From contig JAHYIO010000007.1 of assembly GCA_020543525.1 (NCBI GenBank), positions 248,001 through 312,000 on the forward strand: 64,000 bases of DNA, given 5' to 3'. The notes under the pieces are model-generated. The model ran no database searches and was not told where the DNA came from. It saw nothing but the letters and a program-made list of their open reading frames with translations. This document shows, piece by piece, positions 1 to 11,028 of this stretch. The position numbers were made by a program, and so were the translations under genes. Source of the stretch: Coriolopsis trogii. Taxonomy: Eukaryota > Basidiomycota > Agaricomycetes > Polyporales > Polyporaceae. Positions within the stretch are counted from its first letter, which is position 1. Each line of letters begins with the position of its first letter.

Positions 1-1562
1 ACCTGCTCACTGAACTTAGTGTGGCATGAATAGGTCCGGACGAATGGTGAAAGAGACTACTAGTGGTGTGGACGCACTGCACGGAAGAGAAGGGTTCCCG
101 CAGCTGGGTAGCTTCCGGTGGCAGGACCGTTTCGTAAGAGGGGGCAAGAATAACCGGTTGTTAGATTTTACGTCTTGCTGTCCGTCAATCCACACCGTGA
201 CTGACCGGTACTGGGAAGTCTGTGTGGACCCCGTGGCATACTACCGCCTTATCGCCGTCACCAACATAGTCACTTGCGCAAAGCGACGCTGGCGGATGTG
301 TGTATCTGTATCACGAGAAAAATTGACACTGTATTCCATGCAGGACAAGCCTTATAGCGAGAATCTTGGTGTAAGTGTCGTCGTCGCTTGACACTCGAAC
401 AGGTGCCGCGATGGTATATATAGCTGTGAGATACGGGATGCCGGCGAATGTGAGTAGATGGGTACGAATAATGGAAACAATCGTACAATGTCAGGATGTG
501 CGAGGAAGCAGACACATATGTGATCCCTATAGCCCACCATATTGATACATTGAGTATGACTGGAGCACCTCGGACGCACGTCGCGTTCTGGATGACCCTG
601 AGTCGGGGTGCCACGCGTAACATGACATATTACAAGGTATTCAACCATCGATTGGGGAATACCGCGTTCAACTGTCAGAATGTCCGAGGGACTTTCCTGG
701 CTGAATGTGGTCTCTGATGCGCTGTTTCTGTAGAGAAGACATGAAGCGGGACTCCATGCGTCAGAGTGGCGTTAGAGGACACAGAAGCACCCGGCGAACA
801 CTTGCCAGGACTTTGAGTTCTGGAAAACCGCCCTCGATCTTTCTGTCCCACACCAGAACGGGAGGCTTGCCCTCAAGGAACAACCAGACACGGAACCTCC
901 CGCCCGTGTCTTCAGCATTGAGTGGCATGATATTAATAGCCCTGATGTTGGGAGTTGGAAATGTTAGGAATAGTTCCGTTGATGTCCACGTCGCTCTGTG
1001 CAGCCTGAGAGGTGGACGAGTTGGGTTAGTTCGGTCTACGGGGAGTTCCTTGTAACGCACCATCGACACTGCGGGATGTCATCAGTCAAGCATACATATG
1101 TGGGGGTCAAAAACGCATGCGTTTACCCTGTCGCAAAACTCAATGGTGATACTGGGCGTGATAGAGGGCGATGGTGGGATGAATGTTGTCGAGTCAAGGG
1201 GGTTCTGAGGGACCTTGGATTGCTCAGGAACGATGCCCGCTGCGGCCTGGGCGGCGTCGGGCTGGCAGTCTACGCAGGCTTCAACCTGCGCCATCATTGT
1301 ACTGTAGTTCCTGCAAGGAGAATAGGAGGACTCGTGATGATGGTAGAGACAAAGGTAATGTTGTCGCCAACTCCACTTAATTTGTCCGTAAGCAAGACGG
1401 TCACGTGAACGGAACGCGTCAAATGGGCACGCGTCAGGCTCGTGGGTTAACGCGTTTTTGTCCTTGACCACCACTATCGCTCACCGAAGATCGTCCTGGG
1501 AGTCACGCACATCGTTTGGAAAACTTGCTGCGAAAGCTTTTCAGCGCATATACTCGGACACA
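1..1562. other. Left-edge region without a recognisable gene
   Basis: About 1.5 kb before the Pch2 start. Open frames on both strands are short, overlap each other and show no recognisable domain or sensible splice chain. It may hold the promoter of the Pch2 gene and part of an unrelated neighbour, but I see no supportable coding sequence. Confidence 0.5.
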
Positions 1563-3504
1563 ATGGACACTGAGCCAGACTTCGTCGTCCCTCTTCCGGC
1601 CGCCCCTGCACCGCAATCCTTGGCCACCGTCTGGCCGGTTCACAGTAAGTTCCTCCAATGAGAAGCAATGTAATATCAACGCAGCTTGTATTGTTTTACT
1701 GACTTTTGACTTCTAGTTGAAGTGCGCGTTGCATCGAACGCAACTTCTCGATTCGACACCATCCGCAATGCGGTCCATTCGTACCTAACCTCTTCCCTAT
1801 CTCACATCTATCTACCTTCAAGCATTCAAGGATGGGAAGATGTCCCACTACTTGCATCATCTGTTGAGCGTATAACTGCGTCGGAGTGCCCATCTCCCAC
1901 GTCATCCCTCCCGATTGAACAAACCGCTCTGCAAATCCATGTCTACCAACCTACTGAAGCAGACGCCTTTGAAGAACTCACCAGTGGTAGCGGTCGAGGT
2001 GACGATGATCAGGTTATGGCTGCAAGTGCGTGCGAACTGCCAAGCGTGGTATGGGAGGGACTATGGGAAAGCTTGATCTATTCCGACGATATCAAGTCCA
2101 AGTTGCTCGACTACATATACGCTACCGTCGTCTTCAGTGATGCAGACGTTGACTGTGGGTATACCGATGCAAATTCGACGTATTATGATATTCACTTATC
2201 TTCTTAGTCAACGTTGTATCATGGAATCGCGTGGTCTTGCTCCACGGTCCACCGGGCACAGGCAAGACATCTCTATGTCGAGCGCTGGCTCAGAAACTCT
2301 CCATTCGTCTCGCGCATAGGTGCCGTATATTCATCGATATGGTTGTGTATATAGGGGCTCACACTCCCTGGTTACAGATACTCGCACGCTCGCCTCCTGG
2401 AAATCAATTCACATTCATTGTTTTCCCGATGGTTCTCTGAGTCCGGGAAGCTCGTGCAGAAGCTATTCAGCAGCATCATGGACATGATAGAGGATGAAGA
2501 GACGTTTGTCATTGTGTTGATTGGTGTGTTCATGCGCCGCTCGCACATGAAGACGAGCTGACGAAATGTTGACAGACGAGGTTGAGTCCCTTACGGCTGC
2601 CCGCGCTGGAGCAATGGCTGGGACAGAACCGTCCGACGCGCTGAGAGTGAGCATATCGGCACGCAACCGCTCCCGAAAATCCTCGATTGACCTCTACTTG
2701 ACATGCGCAGGTTGTGAACGCGCTTTTGACTCAGCTAGACAAGCTTAAACACAAGAAGAATTGCTTGGTTATGTCGACTAGCAACCTCCCCACAGCAATC
2801 GGTACATGTTCCACTAAGTCGTCGTTGTCAATGGCAACCTATGACTCACGAGATTGTGGATCGTAGATTCCGCGTTTGTCGACCGGGCAGATATCGTTCA
2901 ATACGTGGACCTTCCGCCACGTGAGGCCATTTACGAGATTCTACGGGGCTGTCTTGTAGAGCTAGTGAAGAAAGGTATTGTTGCGGATGTGGTATGCCTC
3001 TACGAGATCAGTCTTCGCCAGTGCAACGCTGACGTCAGACATCAGGATGTCCCGAGTCTTGCTCAAGCGCAGATCTACGAGCGCACGGCTGACTTCTCCC
3101 ATCTCAGTCTGACAACACCATCACCGGGTCAAGTGCCTTCACCGGGTCCTCAAGGAGGAGATCCGCGAGAACGCTCACGGTCGTTGGCCATTAGGCTTCT
3201 CGGACTGGCACAAAAGTGTAGAGTGAGTACTGAGCAGTATGTTCTCTATTTATACTCATGTTGTGCATTATGACAGGACCAGGAGATGTCCGGTCGATCG
3301 TTGCGACGATTACCGGTGCTCGCTCATGCACGTTATATCGGGATTATCCCCTCGGCTGCACCCGCTGCTACCCCGAAAAGCGGAGCGTCCAGGATGAAGC
3401 AAAGTAGTCCTCGGGGGCCTGGTACACCTGTAGAAACCTGGTTGGAGGCCATGGAGCGTGTTATACAGAGTCAAGCCACAGAGCGTACTCGCTTGCAGCA
3501 ATGA
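1563..3504 (+). CDS. PCH2: Pch2/TRIP13-type AAA+ ATPase
   Basis: This is the AAA+ remodeler of HORMA-domain proteins (Hop1/HORMAD, Mad2), acting in the meiotic checkpoint, crossover control and spindle-checkpoint silencing. Exons are 1563-1644, 1717-2154, 2208-2319, 2378-2523, 2576-2646, 2711-2801, 2867-2991, 3046-3222 and 3277-3504, joining to about 489 residues. Exon 3 carries [20 protein letters not shown] (Walker A), exon 4 [18 protein letters not shown], and the exon 4/5 join [13 protein letters not shown] (Walker B). Later exons carry the sensor region [18 protein letters not shown] and the C-terminal [17 protein letters not shown], all hallmarks of TRIP13/Pch2. The protein is somewhat longer than human TRIP13 (432 residues), partly through a low-complexity stretch in exon 8. 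The 2992-3045 intron and the exon 8 frame are the least certain part. The start is the first ATG that gives the family N-terminal region. Confidence 0.92.
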
Positions 3505-3809
3505 AGCCCTCCGCCGTACACTTCCTGCATGACATCGCTAGCGCCTCTCTTGGACGCAGATTTGTCTTCTTATGTATGCCGTAGAATATGGGTATTGCGA
3601 CGATGATACTGTATGGCCGCATCGCTTGCCGTTCCTAAACGCCTTCCATTTTGAGTGACGTGTGCTTATGGGCGCCAAGTGAGATACAGCCTGCCCAGAG
3701 GCCTGGCCTGGTGAAGGTAGGGAGTGTACGACGTATACGTCGCTGCTTCATCCACTTCGGTACCCATCCTCTCTTCGTTTACTTCTCTACCGTACATTGG
3801 TATAGTGGT
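3505..3809. other. Intergenic, Pch2 3' side / Yip promoter
   Basis: About 300 bases between two co-directed genes. It should hold the Pch2 terminator and the promoter of the Yip-domain gene. No specific element stands out. Confidence 0.4.
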
Positions 3810-5067
3810 ATGGCGTATGCTCAGATTGAGTCCGATGATGTGGGTCGTTTCTTCAGCAACAATGCATGATCGTTAAGTCATTGACGTCAGTCTCTGTTAT
3901 TTAGCGCATGGAAGAGGGCCCCGAGAGGCTCCAGTTCCAATGTATGCACACATACAGGAGTGAAATGAGAGAGTTGCTGCTAAGGCTTTGTGGGATTACC
4001 AGCATTCCTAGGCACTGATGCTCGGGCAGCGAATCCGAGTACCAATTCATCTCGAGGTGCGTCGCCACGCGTGTCCATATATGCGACGTTCCATACTCAT
4101 CCCGTCTGCCCTCGTAGGATACATATCCGACGCGCCTACAAGATCTGGGTTCTGGCAACTGGAGTATTACCAACCCTACTTTGATGTGGACACCAAAACT
4201 GTAAGTGACCTATGTTCACCGGCAAACCCATGCCTCTCCTCCAGCCATAGTCCAACTTCCACCTACGACGCTGACGACTTCCCCTGCCACATGTCACACG
4301 CAGGTCCTCCGCCGATGCTACACCACTCTCCTCCCCCGCTCACAAAACTACCTCTCCGCACACCTCACACCCAGCGCAGACCTGTACGGGCCCTTCTGGA
4401 CGCTCACGACACTCATCCTCGCCCTCTTCGTCTCCTCCTCCCTCGCATCCTCCGTCGCTGCGTACCTCTCCGACCCTGAGGATGCCTCCGCGGCGCTGCT
4501 CCAGTACGATTTCGGGCTGCTCTCGACTGCGGTCGCGCTTGTGTACTCGTACGGGCTCGGGGTGCCCGTGCTCCTCTGGCTCGCGCTGCGCTACATGGGC
4601 GTTGGGGAATGGAGCGTCGTCGAGGCCGTCGCTGTTTGGGGGTACGCGCAATTTGTCTGGATCCCAGTCGCGGTACGTCCATATCCTTTGTCTGCGCAAA
4701 CCCGAGACAAAGGGCGTTCTGTTTACCGCCGGTCTGTCATAGTTCTTGTGCGTGATCCCAGAGCCGTACGTCCGCCTGCCTCTCGTGGGCATCGCCTTTG
4801 TCATATCAGGATGGTTCTTGGCTGCCAACGTATACCCCATACTCGCTATGGTACGTGCTTTAGTCGCTCACTGCCAGACCGCCTCATGATGTGATTGCTG
4901 AACACACGCGCTCTCAACCTTAGGCGGACGCGAAGCCCGTCCGACTCATCATAATTGTGCTCGCTGTTATACACGCGGCAGTCGCTTTGTGCATCAAGGT
5001 GCTGTTCTTCAGCTACTACATTATTGCAAAGGAAGCGGAGCAGGACCCCGTCAAAATTCCTGCATGA
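3810..5067 (+). CDS. Yip1-domain Golgi membrane protein (YIPF1/YIPF2 type, yeast Yip5-like)
   Basis: Multi-span Golgi/ER membrane protein of the Yip1 family, whose members bind Rab GTPases and help vesicle traffic and Golgi structure. Exons are 3810-3839, 3905-3941, 4003-4056, 4118-4200, 4304-4672, 4743-4850 and 4924-5067, summing exactly to 274 codons plus stop. The cytosolic N-terminal part contains FQSFLGTDA. It is followed by FWQLEYYQPYFDVDTKTVL and LYGPFWTLTTLILALFVSSS, both diagnostic of the YIPF1/2 subgroup. About five hydrophobic helices follow, and the tail is short and hydrophilic (KEAEQDPVKIPA). The start ATG was chosen because MAYAQIESDD splices in frame to the conserved cytosolic segment through two small exons. 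The gene converges on the rhomboid gene, with 131 bp between stop codons. Confidence 0.88.
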
Positions 5068-5198
5068 AGAGGTGGTGTATAGTGGTTCGAGTATTATTTC
5101 AGGATGTGGTTATGAGTACACTACGTATTCCGAGTGGATGGTGAGTAATAGAGGGCTATGATGCCAACCACGCACGTCGGCAGGCCATTCGCTAGGGA

Positions 5199-6435
5199 TC
5201 AAAGTATCCTTAGACGTTTTGCGATGAAGTATGCAATACCAGAGAGTATGCCTCCAACGTGTCCAACCGTGTCCGTAGTACCTTGCTACAACAAAGCAAG
5301 AGAGGTCAGCGCGGCATTCGGGAAGGACTCAAGATGGTACCATGTACGCACGTGCTGCTTTACAGTACTGTACCCGTCGTACAGGAACACTCCTGTGACC
5401 AACAGCCATGCAGGGAGAGGAACGATGCCGAAGAAGAGGAACTGTGCAGTCGGCTGGACGCATGCGAAGAAGGAGAGGATGGAGTAGATGGCGCCGCTCG
5501 CACCATGCGCACCTGACGCGCGGGCTTGCGCTGGTGGGAGGGTGTATTTGCGCCATGCGAGACCGACTACGTTTGCAACAATGCCGCCTGCATATGGGTG
5601 AAGCGGAACGAGTCAATGCATGATATCATGGATGGTGCGGAGAAAGGTGAGACGCGAGACGTGAGGCTGACCTCCGAGGTATAGGCCTAGGAAGGAGAAG
5701 TTGCCCAGCATAGAAATTATCAGAGGTGCCATGAAGTAGAAGGTGAAGCCATTGAAGGCGAGGTGCATCGTGGACTCGTGGGAGAAGGCGGACGTGATGA
5801 CGGTGTACCTGTCAAGGGGAGGTAGTCTTGAGTGTACATGACCGTCACCTTGGACGAAGTCATGAGACGTACCAGCGACCTGCCTCAAAATTATCTATGC
5901 TAGATGTGAAGTGGTGTCTCATCCACAGATATGTGGATGAGTCGCCTGTGCTTTGCTACAGTAGTTTGGCTTCTCAGAACGGACCCCGCGCGGGGATTGT
6001 GCAACGACTCACAAACTTTGCCCATGCATAATTCCATGACACGAACACGGCGCCATTCAACCCAATGATACCCCAAAAGAGGAGATTACCAGGCAACGCG
6101 TTTACGCTGTCGCGGAAACGCTGCCATGGCCCTCTGGATCCGCCACCTCCGCCGCCGTACCCATAGCCTCCGGTATTTCTGTGGATGCCGCTCCTGTGGG
6201 TGGCATTGAGTACTTTGTTTGAGGCAAACTTCCAGACGGAGTGTTCACTAGAGACTTCTGGAGGCCTAGACAGAACACCGAGCTTGGAGAACTGGTGAAG
6301 AGATCCCACACTGGAGGTGGATAGTCGTGCTGCAGCACATATCGGACGTCGTAGCCAGACTCCGTGAGGGGACACTCTCAAGTAAAGGCCAGTGGACGAT
6401 AACAGGGGAGAAAGCGAGCAGAGAGACCTGTTCAT
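5199..6435 (-). CDS. Mitochondrial rhomboid serine protease (Pcp1/PARL-like)
   Basis: Intramembrane serine protease of the rhomboid family. Relatives in the mitochondrial inner membrane cleave proteins such as dynamin-like Mgm1 and cytochrome c peroxidase precursor. Exons on the minus strand are 6435-6013, 5955-5873, 5808-5672, 5587-5352 and 5285-5199, about 321 residues. The N-terminus is Ser/Arg/Leu-rich without acidic residues (MNRSLCSLSPLLSS...), fitting a mitochondrial presequence, and is followed by a Gly-rich linker. Core motifs are AFSHESTMHLAFNGFTFYFM, GLYLGG, the catalytic serine in GAHGASGAIYSILSFF and the catalytic histidine in DTVGHVGGILSGIAYF. The serine and histidine are both present, so it should be active. 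It is divergent from Trs20, with 206 bp between start codons, suggesting a shared promoter. Confidence 0.9.
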
Positions 6436-6641
6436 GGTGTGTGGAAGAGTTCTGTCGCGCGCGCGACGAGTCCTTGAGGTTGCAGCTGGGAGCTTTGCAT
6501 CACGCAGACCGCGTCGACGCTCGGCACCGTGGGCACGACATGCATATGAAAACCACGTGCCAGCTGATCCTACACGAGCTCGCAAACTCCGATGCAACAA
6601 TCCATTCAGGCGCGTCCCTGGCCCTGCAGAGTGCAACGACC

Positions 6642-7376
6642 ATGTCACACCATCTCTTCCTGCTTTCTCCCTCAGACACTCCGCTCTACTCATTCGTGCA
6701 CTATTCTTCGAAGCCTTCCCAGGCGACCTCCTCGCCTTTGGCCTCGAACCTTCCTAGCTGGTCCACTTCTGCGTTTGCCGGAACATTCAATGCTTTGTCT
6801 GGGGCGACCAGTGCAAGCCATGCACAACAAGCACAAGGTGGAGTAGCGAGGATTGGTGGGCAAGACAGGAGGCACGTCATCCAGATGATTGCGAACGCGA
6901 GTCTGGACGCGATAGAGGAGGTGATGCGCAAGGACAGTGTGATGTTCGTCTTTGCCTTGTAGTGCCTCACTGTGACTTCGTTCACTGTGCTTGCTTTGTG
7001 CGGTCCGTGCGCAGGTATTTGAAATCGGTGGACAAGTTCAATGAGTGGACGGTTTCTGCGTTTGTGACACCAGGAAGTACGCGCTGATGGAATTCGTGCA
7101 TGTGGTCACCGTGTGGTTAATGGCTATTGCTGTTGGTAGACATGAAGTTCGTGCTGTTGCACGAGTCGCGTAACGACGACGGCATCAAAGCGTTTTTCAA
7201 TGATGTTTGGGAGCTGTATGTCAAGGTGCGTGGTACTGCCTCTCTGGCGGGTGTCCGGGGGACGTGACCGTCGGATGCCACAGACGATGCTGAACCCGTT
7301 CCACACGGCCCACACTCCGATCCGGAGCCAAGTGTTCGATGCCCGCGTGCGCGCCAGTGCGAAGAAGTACCTGTAG
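6642..7376 (+). CDS. TRS20: TRAPP complex subunit Trs20 / TRAPPC2 (sedlin)
   Basis: Small longin-fold subunit shared by TRAPP complexes, the tethering factors and Rab exchange factors of ER-Golgi traffic. Exons are 6642-6943, 7015-7076, 7140-7225 and 7284-7376, giving 180 residues with all junctions in frame. The beginning ([18 protein letters not shown]) is the first longin strand. The exon 1/2 join gives [12 protein letters not shown], exon 2 SAFVTPG, exon 3 [19 protein letters not shown], and exon 4 [18 protein letters not shown], matching sedlin block by block. Human sedlin has 140 residues; the extra length here is a Ser/Ala-rich insertion after the first strands, at about residues 25-70. 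It is the divergent neighbour of the rhomboid gene. Confidence 0.93.
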
Positions 7377-8078
7377 CGCGAGTCGTGCGTAGACAAAAGA
7401 GCGTGTGCATGGACCGGTGGTGGCTTCGGCAGGTGTTCTATTGTCTTGTACTCGAATGGAAGCGCGTGGTGGGGCGTTGAGTAGTGTGTACGGAATATAT
7501 CTGGCTGTTAGGATGAGGGGCATTGCGGGCTGAACTTGGGCCGAGAGGAGGGGACAGAGGGGGAGAAAGAGCGGGCGGTAGCGGTGGCCGGGGTCTGGGT
7601 GGGATGGCGATACTTGGTGCGAGCGGGGCCTTGATATTTACCGTCTCTCTCTCTCCCAGACCTCTTTGGTGGCTCCTTTTCTGTTGTCTCTCTCTCTGGC
7701 TCTGTCTGTCTTCACCTTCTTATCCTATATATCTCTACCTCTTTATATACGCGCCAAGTTCTTTCCTCGGCCAGCTCACTCTAATCGCCCCAACGGCCTT
7801 CATTTCAAGCCAACCCGCACCGCTCCTGCAAAACTTGCACACAAGCCCACCGCAAAGTTTTAGGGAGAGAGTTTAGACTGTCCATCCTACCGCCCCCATA
7901 TCACCCAAACGAAAACCTCTGAAACCCAGGTGAGAACGTCCCCTTCCGCCAGCTTTGAGGCCTGACTCAACAGACGGGGCCTCCTGCATCTCAGTGTACT
8001 TTTCCCTTCTACGCTCGAACACCACAACCACACCCGGACCACAAGCTTTCATATATCCCTCGACCTTCTTATCACGAA
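7377..8078. other. Promoter/leader region of the Q-rich protein gene
   Basis: About 700 bases. From about 7640 the + strand becomes strongly pyrimidine-rich, with a TATATA-like stretch near 7727-7747, as is common upstream of active basidiomycete genes. A likely 5'UTR intron runs 7930-7973: GTGAGA donor, CTGAC branch-like motif and CAG acceptor. No open frame looks like a gene. Confidence 0.4.
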
Positions 8079-9532
8079 ATGGCCGCCACTCCTGCTCCCA
8101 ACCCCCGTGCGTCTCTCCTCGCCGGTCTGCGTACCGGGGGTGTTCGATCCGCCTCGGGACCCGTCCCGCACACCGCCGCGCCTGCCGGTACTTTCAACAT
8201 CCCTCGCATCGTCACCCCCAACCAGGAAGATAACTACTATCCCCCCGAGGAAGAAGATGAACTTTCGAACATGATGTCCCAGAACCTCTACATCCAGAAC
8301 GCTCGTTCGCGTCAGGCGCCAGTCACAGCTGCTGTGGATGGCATCCCCAACCGCTTCCTCCAGCAACAGCAACACCACATGCCCGTGAACGGTGGCATGA
8401 ACGGCAACGCCCCCTTCAGCCCGCTCATGACCCCCGCCATGGCTCAGAATCAACTCCAGCAAGTCCAACTTCAGCTCATGCAGATGGAGTTCGCTCGCAT
8501 GCAGGTATGTGCTTATGACGTCTGTGAAGGTTGAAGATCACTCACCGCGTTCCCCAGGCCATCCAAGCTCAGCAGTACCAGGCTGAGTTGCTTGCTGCGC
8601 AGCAACGCCAGCGTCAGGCGCAACAGGGCAACAGGCGCGCGGCCTCCTACGCTATCCCTGTTACCGCCGGGCCGACCAACACCACGTTCGACTTGCGCTC
8701 CGCCCAGATGAACGCGCAAATGCGCCGGGCGAACCAGGTGGACCAGCTTCGCTCTAAGCTCGGTGTGCAGGACGACCAAGTTCCCATGACGGCCGCCCTC
8801 AATGGCAAGTTCGGTAGCCGCATCGGTTCTGGCAAGTACGACTCCGATGAGGACGACTTCTCTTCCGTGAGTGCGCGTCCTGGGATGAACTCCAACTACA
8901 CCACGGTCATCAGCGGCGGCACGTCCCTCGGTGCTCCGCCTACACCCACTGTACAATCCAAGTCAGATTCTGCTGTCTCCTGGAGGCGCGCTCCCGGCAG
9001 CAACTCGGTCCTCAGTGCGAACCGTGCCGTGTCGTCCCCCACCGTCCGCGTTACTCCTCCGCCTGCTGAGCGCGTATCTCCCCCTCCTGGCCAGCAGAAT
9101 GGCAAGGCGCGTCCCACCCCTCTGCGCTTCACCGCCGAGACGTCACAGCCTGTCGCCGTTGCTGTTGACGCTGATGGTGTAGAAGCTGATGACAGCTCGA
9201 CGTCCACAAAGTCGGGTTCATCCCCGAGCACCCCTCGCTCCGCCGGTTCTGGTGATGTGCCCCTGTCGCCCCGCGAGGAGGCCGCAAAGAAGCTGTACGA
9301 GGGTCTCGGTATTGGCCGCAACGTTCCCGGCATCAACGTCGTCGTTCCGCAGGACTCCCAGATGGTGGTGCAGCGTTTGGCTAGTACTCCTGTGCGCCAG
9401 CCGCGTGGTCCTCCGTCCAACAACGAGGAGCTTGTGCCGAAGAACTTCGCAACCCGTAGCAGGCGCAAGGCTGTCGACGCTCTCCTTGAGCACGCTCGTG
9501 AGCGTCGGGAAATCATCGTCGAAGCGTACTGA
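8079..9532 (+). CDS. Conserved fungal protein, Gln/Ser-rich, function unknown
   Basis: I do not recognise a named domain. Two exons (8079-8504 and 8558-9532, phase 0) encode 466 residues. Residues 1-110 are disordered and proline-rich with an acidic patch (YYPPEEEDEL). About 110-190 is a Gln-rich stretch likely to form a coiled coil (NQLQQVQLQLMQMEFARMQ followed by a run of AQQ/RQRQAQQ). The middle is Ser/Pro/Thr-rich low complexity with an acidic DSDEDDFSS patch. The C-terminal about 80 residues look folded and basic (SPREEAAKKLYEGLGIGRN, then AVDALLEHARERREIIVEAY), which may be the conserved functional end. Codon use is strongly C-biased at third positions, consistent with good expression. 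A regulatory or RNA-related role would be a guess. Confidence 0.8.
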
Positions 9533-11028
9533 ACGATGTCCCTGTGACCTACGCAACTGTCACCCATACCCCTTGCGCCTGTTTCTTCTCCATCCTCCAA
9601 TGGCTTCCTCGACGGACTGACTCGCGATGCCGGAGTTGTACGATATGTGCCCGATGACGTTGCTTTACCCACCTTCACCTTCCTTTTCTGCCGCCGGCTT
9701 ATTTAAGAGCGTACGTGCCTCGTCAGAACGAACATTATCGTATGCAGATTGGCCTGAGCCCATTCTTTCCTTCATCTCACTTGCCTTTGATTGTTTTTGG
9801 TTCTTCTTCATCCCCTTCCTTCCACATCCTCCACCTCCGACTTGCCGTCCGTCGCCTTCTCCTCCTACATAGCCCAATTGTTCCGGCTCTGTCGGTGGCC
9901 ATGGACGGAGGAGCCAGACGACGGTCGGCCTCCCAATCCCTCATCCTCCTCTCCTCGGTCACGCGGCTTCGACAAAGCGAACGCGAAGTCGTCCGGGATC
10001 CCTCAATATGTTCGCGCGTGGAATCCGTGGTCCCCTTTTTTCTTAACCCTTCCTCCCCCTCCAACCAAGTTCGAGTGTTCACAAGTTTTCAACAAGTGCG
10101 TCGGCGGCGAATGGCGATCGTAGGCGGCTCAAGATTGGTCGTGGTCGTCCGCGTCTCGATGCGGATGCGGATGTTTGGTGGTCGATGGTGCAGGGCATGG
10201 GCTGTAAAACAAACGACGCAGGGAAGCTGCGCTTCCCCCGGTCGGTTGAGACGATAGTACTGTGGAGATCTGAGCAGGTGCAGGTGCGAGTGGGGTACGG
10301 GGCCAAGGAAGAGCACACAGCTGGCTGTGGCCTTTGAGGGAGGAGAGGGGGCTTGCGTACGGCCGGGTAAGCACACGGCACACGCGCGCAAGAGGCGTGC
10401 GCAGTATGTGCGTGAGTTCTCTTGTCCATTCTTGGAGGTCAGGCGTGTGTTGCCTGCGTACTCTGTTAGTAGATGCCTGTGATCAGCAACAGCACGCTCA
10501 CGTTGCGTTTTGTGTTTCCCATTCCTGTATCATACACCGAGTAATCCATCCGCCTCTTTCGTCTTTCTGTACCTTGGGGTATCGCCTTCATGTGCATGGA
10601 GTCGATGCGAGGATTGGAAGCACAGCGGGGACCCAGGATGCAACCAGCAGAGCGTTCCGCGAGGGACATTATATGCATTCTGGTAACAAACATCTGCTTA
10701 GGCAATTAGGCTCTTTGGACCGTTCATATGCCGACGAGCTCTCATGCCAAGGACGGTTGGTGAGAGACATTGGGACATGCCCATCCGGAGCGACCTCTCA
10801 TATAAAGGTGAAGTAGTCTGACCTTAGGGTGTGTTAGCCCGATCCCGGGATTGCATAGAGGTGCATGGTCTCGGTCGCCTGGGATGCGAATGGACACCAT
10901 ATAGATCTTCTGCATACATCTATCATGAACGCAGTCGAGTCTATGCTCACAGAGCATACGTCGCTGGAGCACCACCACTCGATTGAACCGGGAACATGAT
11001 CTTACAATGAAACACGTCGACGATTGGG
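9533..11028. other. Intergenic, 1.5 kb, no gene seen
   Basis: Lies between two convergent genes, so it should hold two 3' untranslated regions. The first 400 bases after the stop are pyrimidine-rich. Open frames here (for example 9715-10257 +) consist of low-complexity Ser/Arg/Leu peptides with no family likeness or splice support. Confidence 0.4.

Noticed and set aside
4340..4840. 166-residue minus-strand open frame opposite the Yip-domain gene
   Set aside because: Shadow of a GC-rich coding exon; low-complexity Arg/Glu/Gly composition, no family likeness, and the + strand gene is clear.
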